NCBI GenBank assembly: GCA_021229015.1
Contig: CM037779.1
Location: forward strand, 1,860,001 to 1,924,000
Length of the DNA stretch: 64,000 nucleotides
Direction of reading: 5' to 3'
Source of the DNA: Solen grandis
Lineage: Eukaryota > Mollusca > Bivalvia > Adapedonta > Solenidae
Of the stretch, positions 33,193 through 43,200 are shown in pieces. The first letter of the stretch is position 1, and the number at the start of each line of letters is the position of its first letter. Under the pieces are notes generated by a model that worked only from the letters and a program-made list of their open reading frames with translations, was not told the DNA's origin and did no database searches. The position numbers were made by a program, and so were the translations under genes.

Positions 33193-33735
33193 TCATTTGT
33201 GCACATCATTGCGCTCAGCTAGAGATATGATGTTGTTTTCACGTAAGCACTCGTCAAAGCTATCCCTGTCTTTACAGTGAAAAATAACTACCCAGCGGGT
33301 TTACTCTCGTAGGTCTTTGAGTACAGTGTTATATGGCTCAGAAAAGTACCCATACAGATTGCTTGGCATGTCAGCTGGAATAATCCAATTCGGAGAGCAT
33401 GTCTTTTTTTTCTTGGTAAGCTGCTTGCTGGCGGCCATGTCGTCAGTAATGTATAAAGTCAGCTGGCCTTGAAATATTTGATAAAGGGCTCATAAACAAT
33501 CATGAAGCCTTTCACCGGAATCTACAACATAAACTTCATCGTCATCCCAAATCCACCGTCAACTTTTATACGTCTCGTTATGTTTAATGGTAGGGCAGAG
33601 TAGCACAATGTGGTCGAAAGTGCGCCGGTAAGGGCCCTCTAGGAGGTCTAAAGCGAATTTTGTTTTTCCACAGCCTGTCATCCAACATATTATTGCTGAG
33701 TGGGCCTCAGTAGACAGCCGAGACAAACTTGCCAT
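33193..33735 (-). pseudogene. viral genome-packaging ATPase (FtsK/HerA-type), broken
   Basis: ATPases of this family pump viral DNA into capsids. From ATG at 33735 the frame shows the Walker A MTGCGKTKFALDLLEG and the following strand HIVLLCPTI. After a nonsense TGA (about 33568-33570) it continues in the same frame with DEVYVVDSGERLHDCL, another TGA, and a Walker B-like TLYITDDMAA. Downstream a frame slip in an A-rich run disrupts the middle, and a TAA at 33301-33303 precedes RWVVIFHCKDRDSFDECL. At least three stops and one frameshift make it non-functional. Its first 29 bases overlap the end of the capsid gene in another frame, as in compact virus genomes. Confidence 0.87.
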
Positions 33736-34952
33736 TTTCTATGTTGAGCTGGGCGACCATCACTACAAATACATAAACGTTCAATGCTCAATCTGGATGG
33801 TAATGCCTTCGCTGGCGTTTTCCACTCTCCTCCCATTGCCGTGCAGGCCGTCGTCGTCGTGTGTCCTGAGGTCAAGCCATAGGGCGTACTCTTGTTTGAG
33901 GTACTTTCCGAGATCACACTCATGGAGCACTAAATCCTTAGCAACCATGGCAACCTCCGGGTGACGTTTAGTTCCTCCTGCCATAAGTTTATGGACCTCA
34001 CCCCACATCTGGTATACGCATACCTTGGGCGAAGAGCTGGTTAGGAACACCTTCAATGGTGACCTCCATAGAAGGCCTCGCTATGTCTAGCAAAGGCTGT
34101 CGTGGGTTCTTGGAAGAGCAGCAAGATTCCCTTCATCGACCTGGCAGGCACGTTAAGGTTTATGTTCCATAGTGCGTCAGATTTATTTTTTACGATTTTT
34201 CTGTGCCTAAGTACTCTGTCGAACAGGATGCTCACCCTTTCTGCGTACTGGTTACGGATAGTTGCAGCCAGCTGTGGGTTAGTGACCATCTCGAACTCAA
34301 GAGCGATATCTTTCACAGTGAAACTGGCGTTAGCGTCTCCAGTCGCCTTGATAACCTGGTTATAGTCATTAAATGTTAGTTCGTATTCTAGCCTATCACT
34401 GAAAGCGGATTGAAAGAACGGCATATGACTCTCCAGGAGCTCAAAGTCGAGAGGGATCTGAAATCAGTTGCCATAGGCCTTGGCAATTGCAGCGTCCTTA
34501 GCAACGCCCTCATCTTTATTTCTGGCATCAAGCCTTATTCGTGTGACATTCCTGTCTCCTGAGGTATCAATCCCCTTGTATTGGGCATTATTTCGTTCTT
34601 CTTCCATTTTCCAGAGGTCGAAATAGCAACCGTAGATGTTGCTGTTGCCAATGCTCATGACCTCGTTTCCAGAAATCTTAATCGTGTTTTTTTTGACGAT
34701 CACCCGGTCCAGGTTGTTGATCACAGTTCGGTTAGCATCGGTCGAGTCCAGCGCAGTTTGAAAGGTCAGACGGGCTGTTCCAGGCACGATGACATCATTG
34801 GCTCCTAAGTTTGGAAACCAAACTAAGAGCTGCTGATTTTGGTCGATAGTTGATGGGTTGTTGGTGATAACAACTGTCTGACGGATGCCTTTAACACCCA
34901 GGGGCTCCCTTAGGCGCCTGTGTGGATTGAGCGTTCTTCTGTATTGCGACAT
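33707..34952 (-). pseudogene. adintovirus-type major capsid protein (double jelly-roll), broken
   Basis: From ATG at 34952 the N-terminal 162 codons read cleanly, with RQTVVITNNPSTIDQNQQLL, VWFPNLGANDVIVPGT, NRTVINNLDRVIVKK and YFDLWKMEEERNNAQYKG, the signature of Polinton/adintovirus hexon-like capsid proteins. A single TGA at 34464-34466 interrupts an otherwise continuous frame (34952 to 34053). Frameshifts follow near 34055, near 34000 and near 33780. The C-terminal 25 codons lie at 33707-33780 and end at TGA 33707-33709. Expected length is about 415 codons, close to the family's usual size. The identification is strong. The product would be truncated. Confidence 0.87.
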
Positions 34953-34984
34953 ATTGAAGGGTATATTGTAATGTACAAAAGAGT

Positions 34985-35107
34985 CTAAAATGGATAGATA
35001 TACCCCTCCAAGATTTTGAGAACCAGGAAGTCGCCGATGACGCTGCCGAAACCTCTATCATTCAAACCCCCTACAATCAACTGTTGAAAGACACCGTTGA
35101 TGATTAA
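34985..35107 (+). pseudogene. short viral frame upstream of the 35133 gene
   Basis: Just across from the capsid start, a + frame reads WIDIPLQDFENQEVADDAAE and ends LLKDTVDD at TAA 35105-35107. It has no in-frame ATG; the nearest ATG (34990) is in another frame and soon stops, suggesting a small indel after the start. Its composition looks coding. Family unknown. The space between it and the capsid gene (34953-34985) would hold a divergent promoter. Confidence 0.4.
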
Positions 35108-35132
35108 TTAGCAAAGAATTAACTATAATTCT

Positions 35133-35604
35133 GTGGGTGAGCCCTCCACAGGGAGGGACTACAGTAAGTTTTCTATGGACAAAAATGGGCAGCTTCGCCT
35201 AATTAGCCACCCGGATTTAGATCTTATTAATAAGCGAACTGGAAAACCCTTGGCATTATCCACTATTGCTGGCCAGAGGGACAGTGGGGCCATTATCAGA
35301 GATCACCTCGGTTCCTATTACTGGAGTTGGAAGAGTTTGCTCCCTGCGGCAGTGTCGAGTATAAGACAAGCGGATAGAGAGCTTGCAGAAGCGTCATTTT
35401 CGGACAGATGGCTTTTGAATGTAGGCTCCATTACGTCTGAAGTGGAGGAGACTTTGTTAAAGACCGTCCATGATCCTGGGTGCGATCTTACCGTGAGCTT
35501 AAAGGCATTATAGGCAGCATTGTCTCCTGGCTGTTGTCAGCAGCTGGTAAGGCGGTCAGTTGGCTCGCAGAAAATACCTGGGCTCTGTTCTCAGCTCGAG
35601 ACTG
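35133..35604 (+). pseudogene. viral protein with hydrophobic tail, frameshifted
   Basis: A + strand frame starts GEPSTGRDYSKFSMDKNGQL and contains RLISHPDLDLINKRTGKPLA and LGSYYWSWKSLLP. After about 35480 the coding signal moves to another frame and continues with ELKGIIGSIVSWLLSAAGKA, VSWLAENTWALF, to TGA at 35602-35604. The tail is amphipathic and hydrophobic and could interact with membranes, like minor capsid lytic peptides of related viruses (an analogy, not an identification). Start uncertain (GTG at 35133, ATG further in). Confidence 0.5.
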
Positions 35605-35692
35605 AATGCTAATGAAGCACTAGCCATATGACTAATAACCCTTATGGTGACCCCTCCTATAACCAGAGCTCTCTTTTCATCTTCATTCGCCT

Positions 35693-36307
35693 TTAATGAC
35701 ACTTTAGTGATGGGTGCCGGCTTTGAGGGTTCTGAAGTTGGCGGCCCTGCAATTTTTCCGTCTTGGAAGCTGGCGGATGCCGCGATAGGTGGTTTACATC
35801 CACCTCTCCGACATTTAGGTCCGCCATAGCCATCTTGATATTATTGTTGTACCCTACGATGCCGGAATTAATGTTTAAGGCCATGTTTTTTGGGGCCATG
35901 TATAAACCCGTTCCGAAGACCATATTGAGTTCGCTGCTGGCATATTGCAGCACGTTTTCATAGCGCGTTATCGAAGAGAGTATGTCCACTTGGGAGTCAA
36001 TAGCATCCTCAACATTTGCTAAGAACTGCTTCTGCGCCTCAAATCTGATCTTAGACTTGGTCTGCGCCTGAGCCCCTAGCAGAGCCCACACATAGGTGCA
36101 GATTGAATCGTTAATTCGCTCCATGCCAGCTTGAGTAAAGCCTTTCGAGTTATCGAGAACTAACGTGCTCCAAGCGCCATCCACTCCAAGATCTTGCTCT
36201 ATGAACTCAATGTGAGCCTTTTTGGGGGGTCGCCAGTCACATTTGGAAATTCCACAATAGCGGCCACCTGAGACCTCCTGACCAAATGTCATGTGCTCGC
36301 AGCCCAA
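35693..36307 (-). CDS. hypothetical viral protein, candidate minor capsid/structural
   Basis: 204 codons, the longest intact frame of the element apart from the polymerase piece. It starts MGCEHMTFGQEVSGGRYCG and has CDWRPPKKAHIEFIEQDLGV, AWSTLVLDNSKGFTQAGMER, a helix AQAQTKSKIRFEAQKQFLAN and a hydrophobic stretch YMAPKNMALNINSGIVGYNN. The last 30 residues are Pro/Ser/Lys-rich. No catalytic motif is apparent. Being well preserved between broken neighbours may be chance. Its position among capsid genes suggests a virion component. It begins 46 bases from the assembly gap. Confidence 0.6.
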   Translation of the reverse strand: MGCEHMTFGQEVSGGRYCGISKCDWRPPKKAHIEFIEQDLGVDGAWSTLVLDNSKGFTQAGMERINDSICTYVWALLGAQAQTKSKIRFEAQKQFLANVEDAIDSQVDILSSITRYENVLQYASSELNMVFGTGLYMAPKNMALNINSGIVGYNNNIKMAMADLNVGEVDVNHLSRHPPASKTEKLQGRQLQNPQSRHPSLKCH

Positions 36308-36353
36308 TTTCCTTCATTCCTACTTACCACTGGTTAGCTATCATTACGGAAGT

Positions 36354-36453
36354 NNNNNNNNNNNNNNNNNNNNNNNNNNNNNNNNNNNNNNNNNNNNNNN
36401 NNNNNNNNNNNNNNNNNNNNNNNNNNNNNNNNNNNNNNNNNNNNNNNNNNNNN
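36354..36453. other. assembly gap (100 N)
   Basis: Exactly 100 unknown bases, the customary placeholder for a gap of unknown length. It hides the right end of the viral element and about 1.1 kb of the family B repeat. It may also hide the missing 3' exons of POLB and 5' exons of GCN2. Confidence 0.98.
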
Positions 36454-36570
36454 TTTGACAATGGGTATGTTAAGGGCAAGAATGGAAATAGATTTTATTG
36501 GATTTTTTTTTATTTACCTACAAGCATTCCGAAAAGTCAAATCTGCTGTCTTACAGACAGCTCTTGTTCT
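36454..36570 (+). mobile_element. right part of a family B element
   Basis: GGTATGTTAAGGGCAAGAAT, then ACAAGCATTCCGAAAAGTCA and GCTGTCTTACAGACAGCTCT and TGTT, matches the end of the family B copy at 21120-21213, with the terminal hairpin. It is in the same orientation as the left part at 28351, consistent with one repeat split by the virus. Confidence 0.78.
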
Positions 36571-36777
36571 AAGTATGTATTGTTCCTTTCAAAATTATGA
36601 ATATACAGCTTTTTCCATACCAGCAGATTGAATTATGATTTATTTATATTGTATAGAATGTTTGTATGTCCTGACTCCAGTTTATTGTGTACAGCATGTT
36701 TGTATAGTTTGTGGTGAATCAGACCAATAAAACAGTGCAAAGAGTTTAAATTTATTTATTTCACATCGATTGTGAAA

Positions 36778-36922
36778 CAAGTTCTTTCAACTTAATCCCC
36801 CTTGGCAGTTCCTGTGTTGGACTAGTACTTTGCACCTGGGAAGGTCATGTAAAATCCTTGTACCAATGGAGTTCAAACCCACAACCTTTAGATTTGTAAT
36901 CGAGGATATTACCACTGGACTA
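36778..36922 (-). mobile_element. tRNA-derived SINE, family S3
   Basis: Minus-strand head GGCACCGTAGTCCAGTGGTA (box A) and GGTTGTGGGTTTGAACTCC (box B), then GCAAAGTACTAGTCCAACAC. It is similar to the copy at 14786. Confidence 0.8.
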
Positions 36923-37109
36923 CGGTGCCCTTCTTTGAAATTAATGGTAGTATAATTTTTTGCATGTTACAGCCTCCGTAATTGAGCAATGTTGGAGTCC
37001 GTTCCTTACGATGTTTTGATATATTTTATGTGCATAGGAGAAAAAGAAGGGATGGGGGTATGTGATTTAGTGCTATCTAGTATACTGTGCAGTATGTTTG
37101 TATGTCCAG

Positions 37110-37283
37110 GAAATGATGCTGGAACTGAGTCAGACAGTACAGGCCTACCTGTATGCCAACAATAAACCACCTCCAATGTCATTTTATGAAGAGATGATGA
37201 CCAATAAGAGGAAGAAGGAAGAAAAAGTGGCACAAGAACAACAGAAACACATGGAAATCATGAGGAAAAGAGAAGAGAAAGAG
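37110..37283 (+). CDS. EIF2AK4: GCN2 exon, end of RWD domain and charged helix
   Basis: 58 codons, phase 0 both ends, after TGTCCAG and before GTACTG. LSQTVQAYLYANNKPPPMSF matches human AYHVQSFLSEHNKPPPKSF, the last RWD helix. EEMMTNKRKKEEKVAQEQQK starts the long charged helix. Confidence 0.94.
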
Positions 37284-40200
37284 GTACTGGTACTCCATTC
37301 ATGTTTTATTTGGCTTTATTTCTTTTTAAGTAAAAGTAAAATAAACAAAAATAGTTTACTAAGAATGAGAAATGGCAGTGCCTTATACAATGAGATATAC
37401 TTTTTTTCTTTTCAAGGAACAGAGTCTGAATCTCAGGTTGTGTCCTTTGATGCTGTCATGTGTACAGTAATCTATGCATGTTTTGTGAGCAAGTGTGGAT
37501 AAGAATGAAGTATAAACATGTATGCTATCTTCTTTCAGCTGCAAATTATTGAAGGTGAGATACAAAAGCGAAAAGAAGCCTTGCGAGTGGAAACCAGGAG
37601 GTGGAAGGAGGAAAACAAACAGGTTTTTTTTCATTTACTGTTTGTTGATTAAACTTATCTCATGAATGTCCATGAGCATTCAGGCTCGCTGATATTTGTC
37701 TGCTCTGTTAGCTAAGACATAAAAGTAAGATAACATAATACATGGTGTATGGTCAAAAATGTAAGTTGTTGCTTATTCATGATGGTTAAAAAGATGTTTC
37801 AGGCCATGTGGTGTAGATGTAGAATCTTAATGTTCCAAGTCACTTATGAATTAAACATAGTGTGCTATGGTGCAGAATTACAGATTCATATGTATCCAAG
37901 GTAAAAGATTTTGTGTATGAAAGTGGCTGTTGTATTAGATGATTATTTTTTATGCCCCTGAGATCTGTGATTGGGGGCATATTGTTTTTGCTCTGTCCGT
38001 TTGTTTGTTATTTTGTTTAATGGTTTGTCAGCAACTTTAACATTGGCCATTATTTGAAAACTATACAAGCTCTTGACTTGAAACTTCATATATAAGTAGA
38101 ATGTGACTAGGAGAAGTGCATCAACTAAGAACCATAACTTTTTTTATCGCCCTGCATCTGTCGTCGTCTGTCGTCAACAATTTACTTTAAATGACATCTC
38201 CTCTGAAACCGCTGGGCAGAATTTGATTAAACTTGGCAGGGATGTTCCTTGGGTGAACCTTTACAAAAGTTGCTAAAATAAACTTGAACCATGAGGAACT
38301 CTGGTTACCATGGCAACGGAAAGAAAAAAAATATGAAAACTTTAAAAATCATCTCCTTCAAACCTATTGCCAGATTTCAAAATATTTTGGTACAGATGTT
38401 CCTTGGGTAACTCTCTACCAAGATTGCTAAAATTATTCCGATCGGGAAAAAAAATGGCCGCTAGGGGCAGGGCTAATTTCCCTTATATGTATATCTTCAA
38501 ACGACATCTCCTCTGGAACTGCTGGAAATAATTTAATTAAATTTGGTAGGGATGATCCTTGGCCGTAAAAAAAGGCGCCATGGATGGGGCTAAAAAAACC
38601 TCCCTGAAACTCTTAATTTGTTCGGGATGATCCTTGGGTGAAGCTTCACAAAAGTTGCTTAAGTTATTCCCATCCATTAAAAAAACATGGCGACCAGGGG
38701 CGGGGCTTATTTGCCTTGTATGTATATAGTGAAATCTTTAAATGACATCTCCTCTGAAACTGCTGGACAGAATTTGATAAAGCTTTGCAGGGAACATCTC
38801 CTGCAAAACTACTGGCCAGATTTCAAAATGTTTTAATACAGACTGATGTTCCTTGGGTAACCCTATACTCAGGTGAGCGATCTTTTATAATTTTTTCTTG
38901 GGAGCAAAACTCATAAACAAAAGACCGTACAGACTTGAAACTTGAAACATAATATGATAGCAAGTAGTAGCAGTGCAGAAACCAAGAATCATAACTCTGC
39001 CAGGTCTGATTTTCTGATTATCTCCCCTTATATCAATTTTTGTCAAAAACGTTATCCGGAACTGTTCTAGGATTGATTTGAAACTTTAAATATAACAGAA
39101 GTGTAATGATTATGAAACAGAACTCTGTCGGGCTCTATTTCTTTTTAAAAATTAGCTCCCTTCATTTTTTAAGTGAATTTTTGTCTTGAGCATTTCTCCA
39201 TTACTATATTGAGTAAAGCTATATGTTTGATATACTTACTCCACTCGTGAATGGCTTTCAGTTGACATCAGTTTTTTTACATCTGACTTTCTCAGACGGG
39301 GGCATAGTGTTTTTCGAACACATCTTGTTAAATTCCTAAAAATAATGATATTTGCACTTCCTTTCTTGGTTATTGTCTAGTTTCTTGTTTCCTAATACTA
39401 CTATCTAGTATCTGTTTAACTTGCACTAAAATAAAACTTGAAACTAAGTCAGTAAGATGTTCTTTTAAGTAGACATGTTTTTATACTGAGTGGTTAGAAT
39501 GTCTGTCACAAAAATTGGAGTTTGTGGGTTTCATCCCTGGCCATGACATACAAAGGTCTTCTGAATCACCCAGGCATATCTCCCTTGTCCTTGGCACTCA
39601 GAACATAGGGATAATTCAAGGTGTCAGGATATTCTTACTTGATGTGGTATCTTGCAACTTGTTTACATGATATAGCAATGAGGCATCATCATATATCAGT
39701 ATCATTTAGACAGACAATGACTCTTAATGACTAGAATAATGTCAGTGGGACATTAACTTGTCAAAATAGAACTAGGTCATCATAAATTTTGTAGGCATCT
39801 ACAGAGAGGGACTCTCCAGTACCACCGGAATTGTCATCCTGTTCTCCAATCAAGACTGGGACCCCGGGGGGATTCCAGCCCAGTCGGAAGTCAGTATCTC
39901 CATCCCCTGTCATAGTGCACAAATCCCAGACAGATGCAGAAAACAACAAACCATCACGTCGAAGGTAACATACATACCCCTATGCCAGATTTGCTTTGTT
40001 GTATTTTATTTCATAACAAAAAGATCATCATTTTTTATTAGAGAGTAGTCTAAATTGACCGGTCCAGTAAAATGGAGATTGTGGGTTTAGTATCCATCAG
40101 TGACATACCATAGTTGATAAAAAAGGCACTGATATATTTTACATGCTTGGTGCTGAGTATATGAAGATATTACCAGGACTGGCTTTCCCAGTGTCAGGAT

Positions 40201-43200
40201 AATGTAACTGGTTTTGGTATCATGTTATTTGGCTGTTGATAATGCAATGTGGCAGCACTACAGTATATCTGTCTTATTTACACCTAGGCTCTTAATGTCT
40301 GAAACACTATTGATGGTCTGTGACACCTAAGCAAACAATCTCCCTTAAAACAGTTTTTTCTCACTTAAATAAACCCAATACAGTTTGTTCCTCAATCAAG
40401 ACCTTATGTTGTCTAGAATATGAAGCCATCAATACATTTTTTATTAAGACTGACGATATTGTTAGATCTTCTTCTATTTCTACATATACTTAAACAGTTT
40501 TGTGGTCAGTCCTCAAAATATATCCACAAAGTAGATTTTATTACACTTCTTGAAATATCATGTCAGAGATATTAAAATGATAGATTAAAAGCTACAAAGA
40601 CCTTTCTTCTGATTGACAGATCTCAGAAAGCAATTTGTCATGGAATGACTTATTCTCCGTATCCTCAGCTTAAATGGAAAACAGTTCATTCACTTTAAAG
40701 AAAGAAAGAAGGGAACTATTAGCTAGTTGTGCTGTACATGACTATGGTACTGATGGTTGTAGGTTCAAATCATGTCAGAGTAAAAAACAATTCAATACCT
40801 CAGGGGCTGACTGAAAAACTCTTCCATTTCCTTTTATCTCTTTATGGATTGCAGTCAGCCCTTGAATTCATTTAGTCTTCTCTGGCATGAAGTTATTTTC
40901 AAGTCAGAACTTCCCATGTTAAAAGAAGGAAGTTGAAACAAGAAATAATAATATAGGGCACTAAAAATAAACAAGCAAATATTTCTGGAAAGAGACATAC
41001 ATGCAGATATACAGTGGAAACAAATTAATGGTCTGATGGAAACTACTGGCCTTGAGAAATCAAAATGTAGCACTCAAAGACAGATCTCAGAGGTTTATGA
41101 AAAGTATAAAAATGAATATAAATCAAGATTCAGGCCCAGCTTTTCAATATCTAACCTCATGAAGATTTGATGATATACCATTTGTCATTTTCTTTGTGTC
41201 ACCTGTTGTAAGCAGAGGTAACACATAGGTATTTCTTTTATGATGTTTGTCTGTCTCTCCATCTGTCTGTCCGTCACACTTTTTCTGTCACGCTTCAGCA
41301 GGTGACACATGTGTTTCAAGAGATCACTCTTGTTTTGAATGAGAAATTGATACAGACGGGAGCATAAGTGAATTGAATTTATCAATTAAGTATTATTGTG
41401 TTTTTCATTGCTTTATTTGTTTAATACACAGAGACAACGAGCAGTCAGGTTTAGACTCTGAAACTGACTGGCTTATCAGGTAAAGTTGTTCGTTGGTTAA
41501 GCATGTATTGGAAGCTTTCTTTATTGTATACAGTTTCTACCTGTTACTAAGCAGGACCAGTCTATGAGAATATACAGTCACATGGCATACTCGCTCTTTT
41601 TTCACGAAATACCTTGGCATGTTTTGGTGTGAAACCTTTATTATATCAAGGTGCTTGTGAAGTTTTTCAGAGTGTTTGGAAACTTTTGGAAATCATGGAA
41701 TTTTTATGCATAATATCAGGGATAAATTTGATTCATTCAGTATGAAAGGGTAATTTCAAGACTAGGTTATCCACAGACAGGATAATGTGACAGGGTGTTG
41801 TTATGCCTCTTGTCATCATTACATAAAAGTATAAATGCTTCAACAATGAAATAAGATTAAAATACCATTAACCTTCTGATTAACAGGCTGTGTCTCTGCT
41901 GAGTGTGTTTCACAAGGGTCAACTAGTTGAGTAATATTTTTTGGTTTACTCACATAAATGGGTGATATGTATAGTGGTGTAATTGAGTCGAGCTCTTGAA
42001 AAAGACACATGATGATTTTTCTTAATTCTTACCTTTGTTGAAGGTACAATTTTGACATAAGAATGCTATCTGAAAGTTGAATAATTTTAATCAGAAAATA
42101 AATTTGGTAGACGTAAAAAAGACAAATATTAAATACAGAAATGTATGCATAATTATACTAGGATTTTCTGTCTGGATTTTGTTCAAAATTAAAATATCAT
42201 ATGAAAGAAGCAAGTCAGTGTTTTTCTTGTTTTTTTTTGCTTAACATAAGCATAAATATTCCTCAATGTGAGATACATGAGATTGTCAGCATTATGTTTA
42301 TTATGGCTTTATCATAATGTGTCGCCAGAAGACTTAAATATTATTGATGGGATGTTAAATCGAGCAAACAAATCTAACAAAATAGGATGGTTATGTTCAT
42401 ACTGAGATATGTACTTCACTAACCTGTCCTCTTTCATCATGCATTATTATTCTTTATACCAGATATATAATAAGGATACAGCTTGGTAGTGTTTAGAGTT
42501 TACTGTTTTTGTTTATCAGCTATTCACTCCTACAACAGTCCCCAAGGTACCCTGTATACTGACACAATATACCAAAGATCTGCTTGAGCATGCTTGCTTA
42601 CTATAGACATCAGATAAAAACAGATAAGGAAACAGTTACTGCTATTCAGTATTTTGATTTGAGATATATCTGTATTTTATACCCTGCTTCACAAAGTGAA
42701 GAGAGGCCTGTATATAAAAAATTATGTTCATTGTCCCAACATTTCCTGCTGCACCCTGTTTTACGGTTAAGTAGCCTTCTATTTTGTTTATACAAAACAT
42801 TTTGTCATGGTATTCAAAATCTTCAGCAATAGTTCTAGTTTTTTATGGATGATTTTTGTTCAGAACTTTTCTTACCATTGAGTTAGATCCAGGAGTTAAG
42901 TTCATTTCTGTATTAGTACAATGTACAAACACCCTTGTATAATTTTTGCAATAACAGCAATATAATGCATACTGCTAGTTTATTTTATTTACACTACCTA
43001 CATATCTAGTTATAATGAACAAAACATGTATCCAATAATCAGACAATACTTGAAAGGTGTACTTTAAATAGAGCACTCTATTGCCTTAATGTTAAATGTT
43101 TGGCTTGTAGAACCAGGAGATATGTATGCTCATGTTGTAAATACTTCTGTGGTGTTGGTGTTTGCAAAAAAACAACAAACAAAAACAACAAAACAACAAC

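Larger units (their letters stand above)
28414..36353. mobile_element. decayed endogenous adintovirus/Polinton-like virus
   Basis: Nearly 8 kb is denser in coding sequence and GC-richer than its surroundings. It has remains of a protein-primed family B DNA polymerase (+), a packaging ATPase (-), a double-jelly-roll major capsid protein (-) and smaller proteins. This combination defines adintoviruses and Polintons (Mavericks), large DNA elements of animals that are virus-like and integrate into the host. The left end starts with AG, as Polintons do, and lies inside a family B repeat. The right end, and any retroviral-type integrase and adenovirus-type protease genes, are not visible; they may lie in the gap or have been lost. 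Every large gene carries stops or frameshifts, so the copy is not functional. Confidence 0.88.

Noticed and set aside
34102..34808. Plus-strand frames opposite the capsid gene
   Set aside because: Shadows of the capsid gene, without recognisable motifs.
19592..37283. A POLB-GCN2 fusion gene
   Set aside because: Both are on + and neighbours, but POLB leaves in phase 1 and GCN2 enters in phase 0, and both lack the exons expected at the joint. A gap or misjoin explains this better.
39761..39949. Minus-strand 62-codon frame
   Set aside because: Shadow of the GCN2 linker exon, which has matching phase and splice sites on the + strand.
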